From positions 3,402,602 to 3,466,601 of the forward strand of contig NZ_CH724156.1 of NCBI RefSeq assembly GCF_000152625.1: a DNA stretch of 64,000 nucleotides, in the 5' to 3' direction. Below, piece by piece: positions 63,703-64,000 of the stretch (position 1 is the first letter of the stretch; every line of letters starts with the position of its first letter). The translations under genes were made by a program, and so were the position numbers. The notes below the pieces were generated by a model. It worked only from the letters and a program-made list of their open reading frames with translations, was not told where the DNA came from and did no database searches. Source of the stretch: Roseovarius nubinhibens ISM (GTDB lineage: Bacteria; Pseudomonadota; Alphaproteobacteria; Rhodobacterales; Rhodobacteraceae).

Positions 63703-64000
63703 ATGGCGCGTTTTATCTTCATCACAGGTGGGGTCGTCTCGTCCCTTGGCAAAGGTCTCGCATCGGCGGCGCTCGGCTCGCTCCTGCAGGCCCGCGGCTT
63801 CTCGGTGCGCCTGCGCAAGCTCGATCCCTATCTGAATGTCGATCCCGGCACGATGTCGCCCTTTGAGCATGGCGAAGTCTTCGTCACCGATGATGGCGCC
63901 GAAACCGATCTCGACCTCGGCCATTACGAACGCTTCACCGGCGTCCCCGCCCGGATGAGCGATTCCGTCTCCTCGGGCCGCATCTATTCCGACGTGCTCG
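63703..64000 (+). CDS. pyrG: CTP synthase, N-terminal part (cut by window edge)
   Basis: The first 99 residues of CTP synthase, which aminates UTP to CTP using glutamine. The N-terminus [20 protein letters not shown] is the P-loop signature, followed by [20 protein letters not shown] and [19 protein letters not shown], which bind UTP/CTP and Mg2+. The remainder of about 540 residues lies beyond 64000. A GGGGGA element precedes the ATG. Confidence 0.97.
   Translation, partial: MARFIFITGGVVSSLGKGLASAALGSLLQARGFSVRLRKLDPYLNVDPGTMSPFEHGEVFVTDDGAETDLDLGHYERFTGVPARMSDSVSSGRIYSDVL

Overview
The window is GC-rich alphaproteobacterial chromosome, most likely from a Rhodobacteraceae (roseobacter-type) genome. 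The evidence is gene content and order: dusB-ntrB-ntrC-ntrY-ntrX-trkA-trkH-hfq-hflX, a fused ispDF, a bpt-type aminoacyl-tRNA protein transferase, a DmdA-like protein, and NtrC and NtrX proteins without the sigma54-contact GAFTGA loop. No phage, transposase, CRISPR array or replication origin was seen.

Layout. 1-3.9 kb: 5' part of glnE, an RDD membrane protein, bpt, a GcvA-type LysR regulator, an SDR protein and a small membrane protein. 3.9-7.7 kb: a lower-GC, island-like insert (unknown 301-aa protein, SAM methyltransferase, EamA exporter) bounded by two copies of a ~145-bp composite repeat and by a 16-nt duplication of the preceding gene's 3' end. 7.7-12.9 kb: a 3-hydroxyisobutyrate-dehydrogenase-family reductase, a penicillin-acylase-family hydrolase, and a divergent DmdA-like / Lrp-type regulator pair. 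12.9-25.1 kb: the minus-strand dusB-ntrBC-ntrYX-trkAH-hfq-hflX block for tRNA modification, nitrogen control, K+ uptake and RNA chaperone functions. 25.2-28.3 kb: ispDF-pgpA-cinA, facing a RatA/Coq10-like gene and two small proteins. 28.4-28.9 kb: two identical tRNA-Asp genes.

29.1-58.4 kb is one large surface-polysaccharide locus of the Wzx/Wzy type: priming sugar transferase, CpsD-like protein with a degenerate Walker A, Wzz-like protein, flippase, Wzy-like polymerase, WecG-type and several other glycosyltransferases, a secreted glycoside-hydrolase-like protein, an SGNH-like protein and an asparagine-synthase-like protein. Embedded in it is a hybrid NRPS-PKS operon (PKS, glycosyltransferase, NRPS, phosphopantetheinyl transferase) with overlapping genes. 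The NRPS has a formyltransferase domain, only the C-terminal half of a condensation domain, and a luciferase-like monooxygenase inserted in its adenylation domain. The PKS has the domain order KS-AT-KR-DH-ACP-TE. Overlaps and the shared strand suggest that the small-molecule assembly line and the polysaccharide are made or modified together.

58.5-64 kb: an EnvZ-like kinase, a metallo-beta-lactamase-fold hydrolase, tRNA-Asn, a large unknown membrane-anchored protein, secG and the start of pyrG.

The most unusual signal is a dispersed repeat found seven times. It is up to three ACCGACG-like heptamers spaced exactly 11 bp apart. All seven copies point the same way on the chromosome, whether intergenic (four) or translated inside genes (three: a GT4, a GT2 and the PKS ketoreductase). 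This is not explained by any annotated feature.
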